Source: Syngnathus acus
Lineage: Eukaryota; Chordata; Actinopteri; Syngnathiformes; Syngnathidae
NCBI RefSeq assembly: GCF_901709675.1
Contig: NC_051094.1
Location: 6,723,001-6,787,000 of the forward strand
Direction: 5' to 3'
Length of the DNA stretch: 64,000 bases
Every line of letters begins with the position of its first letter. The stretch's first letter is position 1. The translations under genes were made by a program, and so were the position numbers. The notes under the pieces were generated by a model that did not search any database, was not told the DNA's origin, and saw only the letters and a list, made by a program, of their open reading frames with translations. Positions 1 to 13,075 of this stretch are shown piece after piece.

Positions 1-3000
1 TTGAGCTACGTTTCGGTCTATGGCAAAGTTTGTCTTCCGATGCCTACAATTGGTTGGCAACCAGACCCAGTCAGCCATATTGTCTCCATTTAGCAAAATA
101 CAATTGTGTTGAGCCAACTAATTCTAAATATGTTGAGTGAACATAAGTATGGTTAATAAAGCAGACGCCATTGTTTCTTTTTTTTTGAGTAAACTACAGT
201 CAGAGAAAGGCGTGGAGCCTGGATCAGAAACCACAAACTCAGAGCTGGGAGCCAGATGGGCAAACCACTGTGCCACCAAAGATGTTGCCACTTCAAATGC
301 CACATTTGCCAAGTTTTCATCCATGGCAAAATGTACAACATGAAAAAATCCATTAAATGTTAAGTCAATCAGATTTTGTGCAAATTCTACTTGATATAAT
401 AATAATAATAATAGTAATAATTCTCCAGACAAAAAGTTATTGATTACTGCCAATATCATTTTAGTGAAATCGATAAATTAAACAACCCAACTAACCCTAA
501 ATTTATTTTCTTAGGAGCAGAGTTAAACAGAAATATAATTATTTTTCTTTGAGCACAGCCCTGCCTTTAAGTGTTTTTACACATAACTGTAGTCTGATAG
601 CTCTGCTTTGATTTCATTAGCAGAAAAGAATATAAGACGACTGCTTCAGGGGACGCTCCTATTTCAAGTCATCTTTGAAGCACGCATTTACAAAGCCCTG
701 ACAGACTAGAACAGTAGGACTTCCACGACTGCCCTGTAATATAAGAAAACTGTAATTAGAGAGAACAGGAACCCTTTGACATGTCGAATTGTCTCTCGAG
801 AAAGTTCAAAGACGAGCGACCGTAGATGCACCGAGCGTTTATGTGATGTTTCCTCATGTGATGGATTGCATTCGACTCGATAGTGCACCATCTGGACAGG
901 GCTCAGAAGAAACTACTGATAAAATATTCCATTCAGTATAAAACCATGCATCACTCAACTTCATTGAAACATGCTTGTCAGTAAAAATTGTATCATAACT
1001 TCCTGTTACAGCCCATAATACTTGAGAAATGATGATAGCTGCTGCAACTGCAATCTTCCATTAATCCCTTGTGCAAGACTCTGACTCATTTATTCCTTTT
1101 CATCAAGCTCTCCTCCCAGACTAACTGCAACATCGCCCAGCGTTCTGAGGAAAGAATCAATATGATGATGGACACAGTGGAAAATAAAACCAAAGCATGT
1201 GGAAATTGGTTGATGACTGTTAAGGACTTTTCTCTGAATTGGAGATTTTATCTACAACCCACCAAAAATAGATGCAATTAGAATCATGCACTTGGACATA
1301 GACATGTGCAAAGTGCTCAATAGATGGTTGGATAGATAACTATATAATCAGCCAACCGCAGGGCACAAAAAGACAAACTACATTTATTTTTCCATTACCT
1401 AATATGTGAAAACTAACAACTGAGAAAAGTACAGCTGGGTTTTTTTTTCTCTGATGTGCATACGCCTGTCTGCATTCTGGAACTGACAGTGACAGCACAG
1501 ACGGGTGGAGTAAAAATTGGAATGGGAATAGACTGAGATACTCCAAACTTCAGACAGGTTCCCTTCCCTTCCATAGAAGTAGATAAACAAACAATGAGAC
1601 AGTTTGCAGGCACGATTGCATCAGATTGCATTACACTGCTGCACATTCACTGATGAGTCACGCTTAGCAAAAGGGATTACCCACCGCAGCGGGCCACAAC
1701 AGAAGATGCACCTGGACAAGGGAATGGGATCATCTTCCGACACAAGCTGCTTCAAAAAGTTGGCCTCGCTAAAGAAAACAATGCTCAGTTTTGAGTTTAT
1801 GTTTATTACGAGCAGGTGTCGAACTGCGTCATGTTGGGAGCTGTGCCTAACTTTTTTTTTACCTTTACATTCAAAGCAGTCAGTTATTTCAATATGGTTA
1901 TTTTTACATTCATAAGACTGTTTGGCCATTGATTTCAATTATTGCCTAAGCCAGTCCTTCTTTGCATATGTGACCTGGGGAAAATCCTTTTTTTTTTTGG
2001 GACATACAAGAATAAAGTGTAATTGCACATCCACTACAGTAGGTGGCAGTGGTGCTGTCATTTATTTATTTAGTAACTGGCAAAGTTATTTCTTGTTGTG
2101 AGTTGATCTATACTCCTCTCGTTTTTCATTTATTGAATGGATAATTGGATATTGTTAATAAGAACGCAACATTATGCAGAGCTGTATTTTTATAGACGTG
2201 ATACTATTTATTGTCAAGTTTGTCAAACAACCATATTCACATTCCCACGTCGAGACAACTGAATTTATATTCATCAACTAACCTAACTCGCATATTTTTG
2301 CGTGGGAGGAAACGGGAAAGACGGAAGAAAAGCACATGGAGACCTGGCAAACTTCACACGGAAAAGCCCCAGACGGGATTCCGGAACTTCTGACAGAGTC
2401 AGACGTGCTAACCGCATTCTCCACTTCGCCTGGAACAGACCGTGTGGAACCTCAGACGTTCCACTATAGAGTCCTTTTGAAGTGCTCCACTCATAACGTA
2501 AAAAGCTTTAAACTTTCCAGGAGTACGATACGGGAGGTGGAAAGCCGTGGGCGAGTTGCTAAAAAAGTAGCCTGTGACTAAAAGGCCAACGTTTGATTCC
2601 TCAAACTCCCCCGTTTGCTTCCTGGACACGGAGGAACTACTCACCACTCCTGTGTGTCATTATTGGCATGTGCTTCAGAGGTCACAATGCATTGTAAAAT
2701 TGTCTTGGAAAGAGAAACAGACACATTGGGCCTAATTGCTACCAGAGTCGGGCTAAGAGATAGTATTAAATGTAGTCTACAACCTGAACCTGATTTTTAT
2801 TATGGCTGATCAGACACAATGTCATTTGCAACAGGTTTCCAGTTAAAGCTAAAAGCAGACATCTCGCATGTTATGCTCCTTTGTCCCTCTTTAAACAAAA
2901 AGCCTTTTAGCGCCGCGTTAAAAAACACCGGATGACTGGATCCCACCCTCAATTGGATGCAAAACAAGTCTGCTCTCTTACTCACAGCCACGTTACCGCG

Positions 3001-3620
3001 CTGATGACATCACAGGCCTTGCCTGGCTAAAAACACAATACCGACATTGTGATTCACTCTCCGTATTCATGTCTCGGCTGGCTAAAAAAAGACCAGTGGT
3101 TCTAAAAATAGACCACAAACAATAGGTTAGGACTGGCGTTAATAAGGAGCTCAGGCCTTGCTGAGATTGTGCATTGCCAGGGGAGACACAAAGGCGTTGT
3201 TGTTGCTGACGTGCCACTTGTGGCCACAATGACTGCGCAGAAACCGACCCTGAGCTGTTTTGTTTGTGCAGGAAAGTCCAGCAACAGGAGAAAACAGCAC
3301 ACATTTTTTTGCTTTAATCCGATCCCACACCAAAATGTTGCTATTTGTATATTAGGGGGATTTTGGAAAAAAAGGTGAAACCCCCCCATCTGTGGGAAGC
3401 TTTTATGCGTCCTTATCGCCCAGACTTATTGCTTTCGGAAGAATTTCCCCTTTCTTCTTTTACAAACGTGCTGGAGGTGTTCCAGACGCTCCTTCCGTTT
3501 GGATTCTGTGTCGTGCTTCCAAATCTTTGTGTTTCCTGCTCAGGGCTTGAGCCCCTCTGGCCCCCCCTGACCTTTACACAAACAGGAAGAGGCGCTAAAT
3601 GAATACGTTTTAACAAACCC
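1..3620. other. Intergenic DNA without a recognised gene (left end)
   Basis: I see no exon chain, no conserved protein motif and no RNA gene here. The open frames are all under about 110 codons and have no recognisable composition or domain. The sequence is AT-rich with homopolymer runs and contains degenerate SINE-like pieces near its left end (listed separately). A weakly conserved or lineage-specific non-coding RNA cannot be excluded from sequence alone. Confidence 0.6.
40..295 (-). repeat. Degenerate fish SINE-like fragments
   Basis: Read on the minus strand, 180-290 contains the words ggtggcacagtgg and, downstream, ctctgag and a gatccaggc block. This is the layout of the tRNA-like head of a repeat that recurs at about 12,990, 20,590-20,720 and 32,080-32,350. 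A separate plus-strand scrap at about 50-70 (attggttggcaaccaga) resembles the body of the same family. The copies are old and heavily mutated; the family name is not assigned. Confidence 0.45.
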
Positions 3621-3639
3621 ACTTGCATAATCCTGCTCA

Positions 3640-4020
3640 ATCCCGTATTTTTTTTCCCTCCAACCCTCCTCGTAATTCAATCCTTGATTAATGCCTTAAA
3701 AGGCGCCAGCATATGGGTAGCCGATCAAATAAGGGGGCACACACACGCAACCAGGATTAAAGGTGCAACTGCGTTGGCTTTATTACTCATTAAGCGTAAA
3801 TCTGATGATGCTGTGGTATTTGCATTTGTGATGTACGCAGAGCGATTAGCATCCTCCAGATGTTCCTTCTAATGTACTTTCTGTAGCAAAACAATTACTT
3901 ATGATCCAGTTGACAGTGTTTGCGTGTTTGCAAATTAAGCACATTGGACTGCTGTTAAATTAAAATTTTACCACTAATTGATGGTTGCTTATTAATGCTT
4001 GCATGCCGGGCTAATGGTGC
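3640..4020. promoter_or_regulatory. Candidate conserved non-coding element with octamer site
   Basis: This block lacks coding potential and simple repeats but is dense in homeodomain-type words (several attaat/taatta cores). It also holds a perfect POU octamer ATTTGCAT at 3,818-3,825. The texture resembles vertebrate developmental enhancers found in gene deserts. No alignment was possible, so the call is an inference from composition only. Confidence 0.3.
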
Positions 4021-4029
4021 ATGGTTAAC

Positions 4030-7000
4030 TTTCAGAAATCACTTTCACTCATTTTCAGTTTCTTAATGAAACCTGGAATAGATCATTTTCCACGTCCGGT
4101 AAAAGGGAGTTTGTTTTTGAAGAAGCGCACCCACAAAAGCGTTTCTGCAGCCTTCCAGAGGATTCCCGATGAAATTGTCCGTGATAAGACTGACTCCCTA
4201 AACATGTCTCCAGCCCTCGCCAGTTCACCGGGTGCAGCGCACATGAGCGCTACATCGTTCCAACCACATCAGACGCTTTCCTTATGTCTTGCTTTTCATC
4301 TAAATCCACATGATGCGTTTCCTCTCCCGCCCTTTATTTCCCTCAGTAGGTTTGTCCCATCTAAAATACCTGCGGCATATTTATGTATCTCCTTTCATGG
4401 CCAGCCAGCGCCTCAGAGCCACGTTTGCCTCAGGCCAAGAGCATGCCTGCACTGCCAGCATGCAAAGAAGAGAAGGGAGTGAGGTGGATGAGAGGAACAA
4501 AGGTTGTCTTTGGCTGCTTTGTAATGGAGAGCCTTGGCAGCTGTGCTGCAGCAAGCTATATGTACTTGCATGTGGTAGGCCTTGAGTGATGGCTCAATTC
4601 ACAACGACCAGAACATCATTTGCTCTGCACGAGTCAATCGCTTCTACCTGGTATTCAAAGCCAATGACCAAATTGTATAGGCAGACTGAGGAGCAACACT
4701 TGGCAATATATTTAAAACTGTTGTCAACAAGTGGAAAAACTGATATTTCAGTCAAGCTTGCTAGATTTGTGACAAAAATCACTGCTGGTCAAGCAGATTT
4801 ACAGTACAGTAATTCCAACTGAGTGACAGTCTTATTCTGAACTAAAGACACCCAGTTCAATACATTTTGCTGCCAAGACAGCATATCCAAATTGTCCCAC
4901 TTGGGGAGAAAAAAAATTGGTAAATCCATGCCCGTCTGTCAAAATGTGTCTTGATGTGAAACCAGTCCATGACGCTAAAAGGTTGAGGCCATCTGCAGGT
5001 CACTTGTGCAACAAATATAAGCCAAATCATTGATTAATTCAACTTAACTCTCATCACATAGTCGACTAACAAAAAATATTTTGTCATTTAATCCATAGGG
5101 ATTGACAGTAATTAAAATACTAGTCATGAGCATTGCAAATATCCTCCAAAGGCCAATGGCTTTGTCATATTCCTTGACGCGAGACATATAGGCAGTAAAA
5201 ATGAGGTCAGTGTGTCAGGTGGCGACTCTTTCACGTAACCGAGTCACTCAGATTATTGTGGTCGCGCTGAAAGGCCTCCTTTCAAGCGGCAGGCCGGTGA
5301 CATCTCACGTCTCATTAACTTGGAGCCAACAGGTGAAGAAAGCGCAGCTGCAAGAATCTGCATACATCTGTCAGAGGGGAATCCAGCAAGAACGTTCTGT
5401 GGCAACTGGCTTCATAAACACGCATCAGCTGGAGACTTCAAGACAAATAGTGCCATGAACATGCCCGGGGCGCTCAGTCAACATTCATGACCTCCAAATA
5501 ATAGCCTGATTAGCTCTGTTACACCGAGTATTCCCAATTGAAATATGAGCGTGAGAGGAAGGTTTATTCCATTTCTAAAATAACAAACTCAATCATACAA
5601 TGGTGTGAAAGAGTCTTAGGGCATCACTTTGTTTTAGTAAGCCTTTTCACAACTGTCAGTTTGACATAGTAGAACAGCAAATAGTTGGACAGATGGGATT
5701 ATGCAAAACAATTTAGAACCAGGTTTTATAAACCATAGTAGCAGAGTGGCACATGGGTCAAAGATGGCATTTTAGGGAAGATCTGGATGAGGATGTCATC
5801 AAATGAAGTGACTAGCAAATGTCAGTTCTTCTTCCTCTAACAAACAAGGAAGTAGAACGCCAACCGACAGAAATTAACAAAGACAATAAATTGTAATATG
5901 AGCTTCTCTGCATGAATTCTTAGAGGCTATTTTTGCTTTTATGCACTTAATATTGACAAGTGATCCAAACTATGCTGAAAATACATCTTCGCTAATTGCT
6001 ACAGATGTCATGATTTAAAATCCCAAGCCATAGGTGATGCTATGGATGAGAATATTTTCTGGAGTGTGTTTCTTACATTTGCACAAAGCTCAGGGACACA
6101 GAGAAACATCTCAGCTCACATCTAATAAAATAGTTGACTATCTGGTAACCGACACAGCTCGCAGTTACTTCACTTTTTTTTTCCAATTGTCTGTTTTCCT
6201 CCAGTGTCCACCATGGCCGAGCTGATAAATGAGATTTAGCCGTACCACTTCCTCCTTGACCTTGACAAATTGCATCTTATCAGGCCTCAGTCCAACCACA
6301 GCTGGACGTATGGGTCATGGGTCAGAGTGAGTGAGATAAACACCTGCTGGAGCAGTCTGGAGGCCTCGGTATATCTTGTGTTTCGCATCGTGGGGGTTAG
6401 GACTGCTTACGTCTGCATGAGCGTGCAGACATTTGGGAGGTAGTCTCAAAGAAATTCTATGAAGGTCGGCTTTGTCCTCCAGCTGAAGAACAAGCCGACA
6501 GATGTTTGACCTCAGCGTGATTATCAGTAGGTCCTTAAAGTCAATCACGAGAAAGATATCTGACAAATGACAAGGGGTGAAATATGTTAACCGGAGTAAC
6601 ACTCGGAAGAGTGCAGATTTCCGCCTAGAGGTGAAATGTTAGACAATAAACAGCATTTTGGGCCTAGTTGTCAGTCGTCAGGCTAATTTATGGTGACCTT
6701 AAGCTATGTTTCCATTAAGCGGTTAAGTTCAATTCGCCCCTGGGACAATTCAGTTTGGGAAATGCTAAACAGGGTTGCGTTTTCAACGATGGTTGTTCGA
6801 AATGAATAGTTTGCAATTCTCTCTACTGTACATTCATTTTATGAATATGTTTAGATGTGAATGATCCAGTAGAAATGTTATAAATGTATACTTTAAGTTG
6901 TTCATGTTGGTCACAATAGAAATACTGAAGAAGTGTAATCAAGCTCTATCTTAGGGAGCACCACCACAATATAACTTATCTGCATTTGTTTTCAAAGCAT

Positions 7001-8090
7001 TTTATTCTGTGTTTGGATGGATACAATTAAGATAATGTTAAAAACTTTTTTTTTTTCAAAAGTTGTAATGGCATTTTTATCTAAAATATTTCTCTCTATA
7101 TTCTCTCCAATTATGATTTTTTATTTTATTTTAGAGCAAGAATAGGTCCTGGAATAGAAATCTTTTAATTTAATACCAAATGTGTAAATGGATCTTAATA
7201 CACTAATTTTCATCCACTGGAAAATAGCTATCAATGTGTATCATACCCAACTGAACTTTTGTTTCTTGATGGTAACAACATTCTAAAAGGTTAGAGAGGG
7301 CAGACGGCAATTGATTGATCTTTGTGGATTGAACCACATCTTAAGACATATCTCCGCCTCTAAAAATGTGGTAAGTGCATTTGCATAGTAACTAACAAGC
7401 TTTGCGTTAGGTGGAGTCAACAAAAAAGGTGGCAGTGCGATACAGATAACTAAGTGTAGTAATTATCCCCTCCTTTGACAAGTTTGCTAAGTGATTAGCC
7501 GCCATTATCTTGTCAATGTATGATTTTCAAAACAAGAAATAAAAAAGACAGCTGCCGTCCCGGTGCGATTGATCTGTACTAATATCTGCTTTTATCCTGT
7601 GTGGCGGCAACGCCTTTTGAAAAGCCATCTTAAACCAACCGCCCAGATAAACACAGGTAGTAGTCTTAAAGAAGAAGATGGAGGTTTGTGGGAGGTGGGG
7701 GGGGTGGGTCATTTCCAAGGAACCCCTGGGCTGAAGCGACAAAGAGGAACGTCCTAACGTTTGTTTATGCAAATGACTTCAATGCAAAACGGCTTATCTG
7801 CTTTCCCGGAGCTGTCGAAGCTCTTGTTAGAATGAACACATAACTGACCCAAGTCCGGCCTCAAGCTGACTGTTATGTAGAGCACAGGTCCTTTCGTCAA
7901 GGCTTGTTTTCACGCCACTGACACGTGCGTTCCTGTCTGTGTCAGCATATTCCTGCCTTGGCTGCCTTGCATGTACTGTAATGGCCATGTGTCCAAATAC
8001 TTTTGACTAGTGAGTGTAATTTAAAGTTGGCAGCAAAAAAAAATGTGCACGATCAGGGGAATTTCCTGAGCATCTGTTAAGAAATTTACC
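4030..8090. other. Intergenic DNA, no gene recognised
   Basis: No supported exon or RNA gene. Open frames are short and unlike known proteins. A short piece at about 7,980-8,015 (gtgtccaaatacttttgact) looks like the end of a Tc1/mariner element, but no partner inverted repeat is seen. Confidence 0.55.
7978..8018. repeat. Possible Tc1/mariner terminal remnant
   Basis: The word gtgtccaaatacttttgact resembles the tips of Tc1-like elements that are abundant in fish. No transposase frame and no matching inverted end are visible nearby, so this is at best a solo remnant. Confidence 0.3.
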
Positions 8091-8094
8091 CGAG

Positions 8095-8420
8095 TATGTC
8101 TATACACCCACATTCACTCGAGCTAATCTCCCGGCGGTCCGTGCTAACAAAGATAATGAGCTACTTATCAGATGGTTAGTTGTGGGATTAATTGCTTGGT
8201 CAGAGTTATTCAAACACGGCACCCTGAAGACGCCCCGCCGGGCCGCACGGCTCTGTGCTCCACGGCGAGCTGTCGTGAAGCTCATTATCGTGACTGGATG
8301 TGGACACACACACACTCACGCACACAATTTATGTGACTTTAAAGTGAGCTGCCGCTTTGGAGCCTTCACAGTTGAGCGGATTTACCGTAAAAGGCCATTC
8401 TTTGCAGAGAGTGAAAATGT
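8095..8420. promoter_or_regulatory. Candidate conserved non-coding element
   Basis: This is a repeat-free, non-coding block of mixed composition with clustered homeodomain and E-box/GATA-like words between about 8,150 and 8,200 (gataatgag, cttatcagatgg, gggattaattg). It stands out from the AT-rich, low-complexity surroundings. An enhancer role is inferred only from texture. Confidence 0.25.
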
Positions 8421-10587
8421 ACTTGAAGGAGAGGATTGACCGTAAACGCGACCTGCTGCGAGTGGTAAATGTAGCGCGGGCTCTCGTGCATTATTAACGA
8501 CTCGCTTGCTCACTGTCCTTAAATCGGCAGACAAGTGCAGTCATTTCTTCGGAGGGTGTCTACCATATGCATTGCATACATATTATTATTGGTTATTTGT
8601 TTCAGGCAAAGGCTAGCTATTAATTTTAAATGACATGACCAATGTTCACTGTAATTATATTTACTGCCCTGTAATTGAAATACTGTAAAATGGGTCCGAT
8701 TGTGCAATGGAGCCACTGTAGGACATAATCCCTTTATTAAGGCCACATGCAACTTTTAAGTCACATTCAAACATTCTCAACTGTCTTGAAAAGAGCATAA
8801 TATTAAAGCATCAAAGCAACAAGTCTCAATGAATGCCAAAGACTTAATGCTAAGTGGCGTCGTTGGCTTGCCACACACATTTTTAGCATTATAATTATCA
8901 CCTCAGTGTTAAAAGAGCTTATTAAGTGTCCTGTAATGCATTCAACAAAATGGACTGACTAAACATTGCTAAAGAGTGGTGCCGTATATTCATTCATCAC
9001 ATCTCACTTTAAAAACAAAAAGCCAAATTAAAAAGCAAATGATCCTTTGAGCCTTCATCGTGTCCCTAGCGTTTATGCATTTAAATTTCAAAAGAGATAA
9101 ATGCTTGGCGCATTCAAGAGCTCTATAATCTGTGTTGATAATCGTTTCACTTTTGGAAGGGGTAATTGGTATGCTGCATTTTCTGCCAAACAAGCTCAAC
9201 CCTTTCAGTTAGAGAGGCGTCTCCACAGGAATGTCATGCTCAACTATGTGTGCTGCAGCTTTCGAGGCTGAGGATGCATACCATTGATTCCAGTCATTTC
9301 AAAGTGCGCAAATGGGTGGTTAAGGGAATGCTCCACGAGGCCTTATCTTCACTCAATGCCCGCAACAGCAGCTGCAGGCACAAGTGTGATGCTGCGTGAA
9401 ACCTGCCGCTGAACATCAAGTCGAGCAAACAGACCCAGTGCGTCAGCGTGTAGCCATGAAGCTTGGTGAACTTGAACACACGTTTGAAGCCCAAGCATTT
9501 GTGTTGGCAAAGTGGCAAAATTATTTGCACGCTCGGGTACGGACACTTATGTTATACGGTTCAAAATACTTAATACAACTCCTGTATTAAGTTGAAGTAA
9601 AGAAATATGCCTAAACTTAGTGCTCAAAAAGGGAAGACAATGCTAAATTTGCTAATGGAGAAACACACTAATACTTTTTTTTTTTTTTAATTGTTTTTAC
9701 ATTGGACAAAATGTTTGAGCCCCAGATGATACATAACGGATTCGACACAAGTCACCCTTGTAGTTGACAACCGCAAACAATTTTCCTAAAAACGTCATTT
9801 TTACACATCTCTGTCGACAGATGTTGCAAAAAGTAACAAGCCTCTTTTGACATAGAAGTACAAAGAACAGAAAACTTGTTTTCACATGTTCACAAATCTA
9901 CGTACAACGTATTTGTACTTCCTGACTTCCCATCAGTGTATGAGTAAACATTTTTACTTAATAACTGGAGAGGCGAGTTTCTAGTGATCTCACAGTTGTC
10001 TTTAATCCTCGTGTTAATCTCCATACATTCATTATCTCCTTCTCTTTGCTTGAGCGCGAGATTACAAATTGGAAAACAATGGTGTTATTTCCAATGGCAT
10101 TAGTTGCCAACCTTGTTTGCAAGCCGGGCGATTTAGAGAGACAAAGAAAAAAAGCAGCCGATTACAATAACATCTCTTCTGTCGAGATGATCCACCATAA
10201 GTGATTTCCTTAAATGCTTTTTGTATGCGTGAAAATCCTTTCCACAACGCTCTGCCTCCATCTTAACACCATAAGTCGCTTCCATAAGGTTATTTATAAA
10301 AATGTTGCTCAGCCACCCTCTCCTGCGACAATCCATTTCTGTAATACGACGTCCATATTCCCGGTTTAAGGATGTAAAGATAGAATTAGAGATGAAAGAG
10401 CGAAAGGATGTGCATGTCAATAAAAACTGTAGAACAAAGGGCAAAACGTGAGTTATTATACAAGGAAGCCCTTAAGTAAGAGCAGCTGATCCCCTCAGCC
10501 ATATTTAGCTGTTCTGACTCCACACTCACTTTTCTTCTCTTTTGTTATGCTGCTATACATAAACTCATAAGCAGAAGCATAAATCCC

Positions 10588-10621
10588 GAGGGGGCGGGGG
10601 TGGGGGTTCACCCCAGGGGGC
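10588..10621 (+). repeat. G-tract cluster
   Basis: Several runs of four to six G occur within about 35 bases. They include a run, a C break, a second run, a T break and a third run, followed by a ccccaggggg inverted piece. Such spacing can form a G-quadruplex. No gene start is evident nearby. Confidence 0.4.
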
Positions 10622-12984
10622 AGGTTTATCCAACACTGATCCTGTGAGATTGCCTGTGTGTCAATATACAAAACACATTGACAAACTGCTGCTCTGCTTT
10701 TTTTTTTTTTTTTTTTTAGTCACTGTTGTTTTCTGGGAAGTATTGTATCAAAGGTAGCGTTGTTGACATTCCACGTGGCAAGGACGAATCAGTTAAGGGA
10801 CAGCTTGACTATGCAATGTCCGATGTTTACGTGGCGGTGCATCGTAAGCGTGCCCGTTGTTTTTTTTTTAAACAACACTCTGCGGATAGTGTTACGTGTC
10901 AACATGGATTCATTCATGATTGTCAAGCGCAAATGTCAATATTAATTGATGTGCCGATGGTATTTGCGTTCAAATGCTATGTTTGTTTTTGTTCTGGTAC
11001 TCTTAAATATTGGAAATGGGAGGTTCCAATGCAGAAGTCTCTGCAATGTTTACATTTATTATTTGTATTAATGATGATTGGAAAAATATTGTGATATGTT
11101 TAAGCCTACAAAGTTAATTAATGGTGTTAATAAAAGCAGTTTTCCCCTCTCCAAGCCATTTAAGTGGCGATGGTGGCAGAATAACGTCCCTGAGTTTTTT
11201 TTACACCTTTTGCGCCTGGCGAAGATGCCGTGCTCCACAAACACAAGAGACAAAACTATAACTTTCAAGAAAAAGAAGGCAGCATTAAAGAGACTATTTG
11301 AAAATCTGCTTAAAACACGGGTTTATCGTTACTGGAAATTTTCACACACCAAATCTGCTCTGCATGATTTGTGACGACAAATGAGGTCAAAACGCACAAA
11401 AATCATACAATAATGACTTCCATTTGCAACAGCCTTGTGATTTTCTGCAGTGATGACTACCACAAAAAAGTTACAAACTAGTATGGTCACAAGTCTCCCA
11501 TGACCCCAAGACTTAACTAGCGTATTGAGAAGGAAGTGCAGGGTCACCTTGTGATTACAACTACATTCCTACATTCAGCAAAATGCCGAGAGGTATTTTA
11601 TTATCATTTTTTGTGTGACGTCAAAACACTGCTTTTCATAATACTGGTCCATGCCACAAATATTTTGGCTGACCTAAAACAATCAAATGTTTGATTGCCA
11701 TTGGGATAATGCTCACACCTCTTTTACTAACGTTGCCTCAGCTGATGAAGTTCAATAGTGATGTTGTGAAACCATGCAAATTATAACATGTGACCCAAAT
11801 TCAGCTGCCCTTCTGAGGTCAATGGTCAGAGACTCATCCACAACATCCAGACTACAACGCTGCGCTAAGAAGTGCAGAGTAGCAAGCAAGCGCACAAAGA
11901 CAACCCTGTGCTGATGCAACAAAAAGCAACAGAGAACATCAAAGACATGTGTTAGAAGAACCCAGCCAGAGGCAACTCGCTGGTTTGCGCGCATGTTCTC
12001 ATGTATGCATTTGGACACGGCAGCCAAAGCACACATTGAGCCGTGTGTGATTGTATCACGCCCGCAGCGCTGGACTCTGAGTCCCGATGCAAGGCCCACA
12101 GAGAGGCTGGCTGTGCTCCCTGGATAATCAGCTGCTACAGGCCTTGATTAGCTCAGGAACATTGTAAACGTTATTCGGCTTCAGCTGTCCTGCGATGGAT
12201 CGTTGGACGTCACAGAATAAATTCTTTGTCTGCCCGAGGGGAGTCGGGTGTGGAGAAGTCCTTGTTTGCTGGTTGTAGGAAAATGAGGGAGGGTCAAGAG
12301 CAACCCCACCGCCCTCTTGATGGAGAATTCATAATCCACACAAACAGACTTGCTTGTTTGCTTTCAAGACTCTCTTCTTTTCTTCCTCCTCCTACCATCG
12401 GCGATTCACTCGTAAACCTCCACACTCAACAAAAAGCCGGTCAGTGGAGATGATAAAAAATGACATCTTCTAATGCCACGCTTACACAATCGGTACATTT
12501 TCTGCCACACAGTGGACCTCCAGTTGCTCCTCCAGAGGCGCTGTCATGTGAGACCACAAGACTAATGACAGCATATGCGAGTCATGTTATTCACATTGCC
12601 GGCTATTGATAGTCATCGCAGGCCGAGCTGTCCGGCCATAATGAGCGTGTGGTTGAGTGGCATGACTGCCAGATGAGACAGCGTCAAGTGGGCAGTGGTC
12701 ACTGCAAAGCACATGAGGAGGTGCAGTGGGAGGATAGTGGGACTGTGGGAAGACAGTGGGAACTTGTGTGGATGAAACAACAGGTTGACGCTTCAAGTTA
12801 GAAACAAGTTGGCACTGTTTTTTTAACAAACATGGAGTCGAGAAAATCTGCCAAGGCCAAACACTTCCAATTTGGATCATGCATCTTCAGAGACAGATAC
12901 TTAATTATTAACTTAAATTTGAACATGCAAACTCTACACAGGCAGGGAAGTATCTTGGTGGAGCGGTTCTGGAGACTCAAGCTT

Positions 12985-13075
12985 GATTCTTAAGTCCATG
13001 GTGGTGCAATAGTGAGAGCTTCTGACTTGAGCATCTGAGACCCAAGTTGGATCCCACCTCAGACACATTTCAGAT
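12985..13075 (+). repeat. Degenerate tRNA-like SINE head
   Basis: The order ggtggtgcaatagtgagagc, then cttctgacttgagcatctgag, then a B-box-like gttggatccc matches the tRNA-like head seen on the minus strand at about 20,590-20,720. The copy is diverged and lacks a clear tail. Confidence 0.4.

Noticed and set aside
4021-4482. 153-codon plus-strand open frame
   Set aside because: No domain, no splice or promoter context, and composition like its non-coding surroundings; probably chance.
10726-11374. Consecutive plus-strand frames of 122 and 98 codons
   Set aside because: They overlap out of frame, show no similarity to known proteins and lie beside homopolymer runs.
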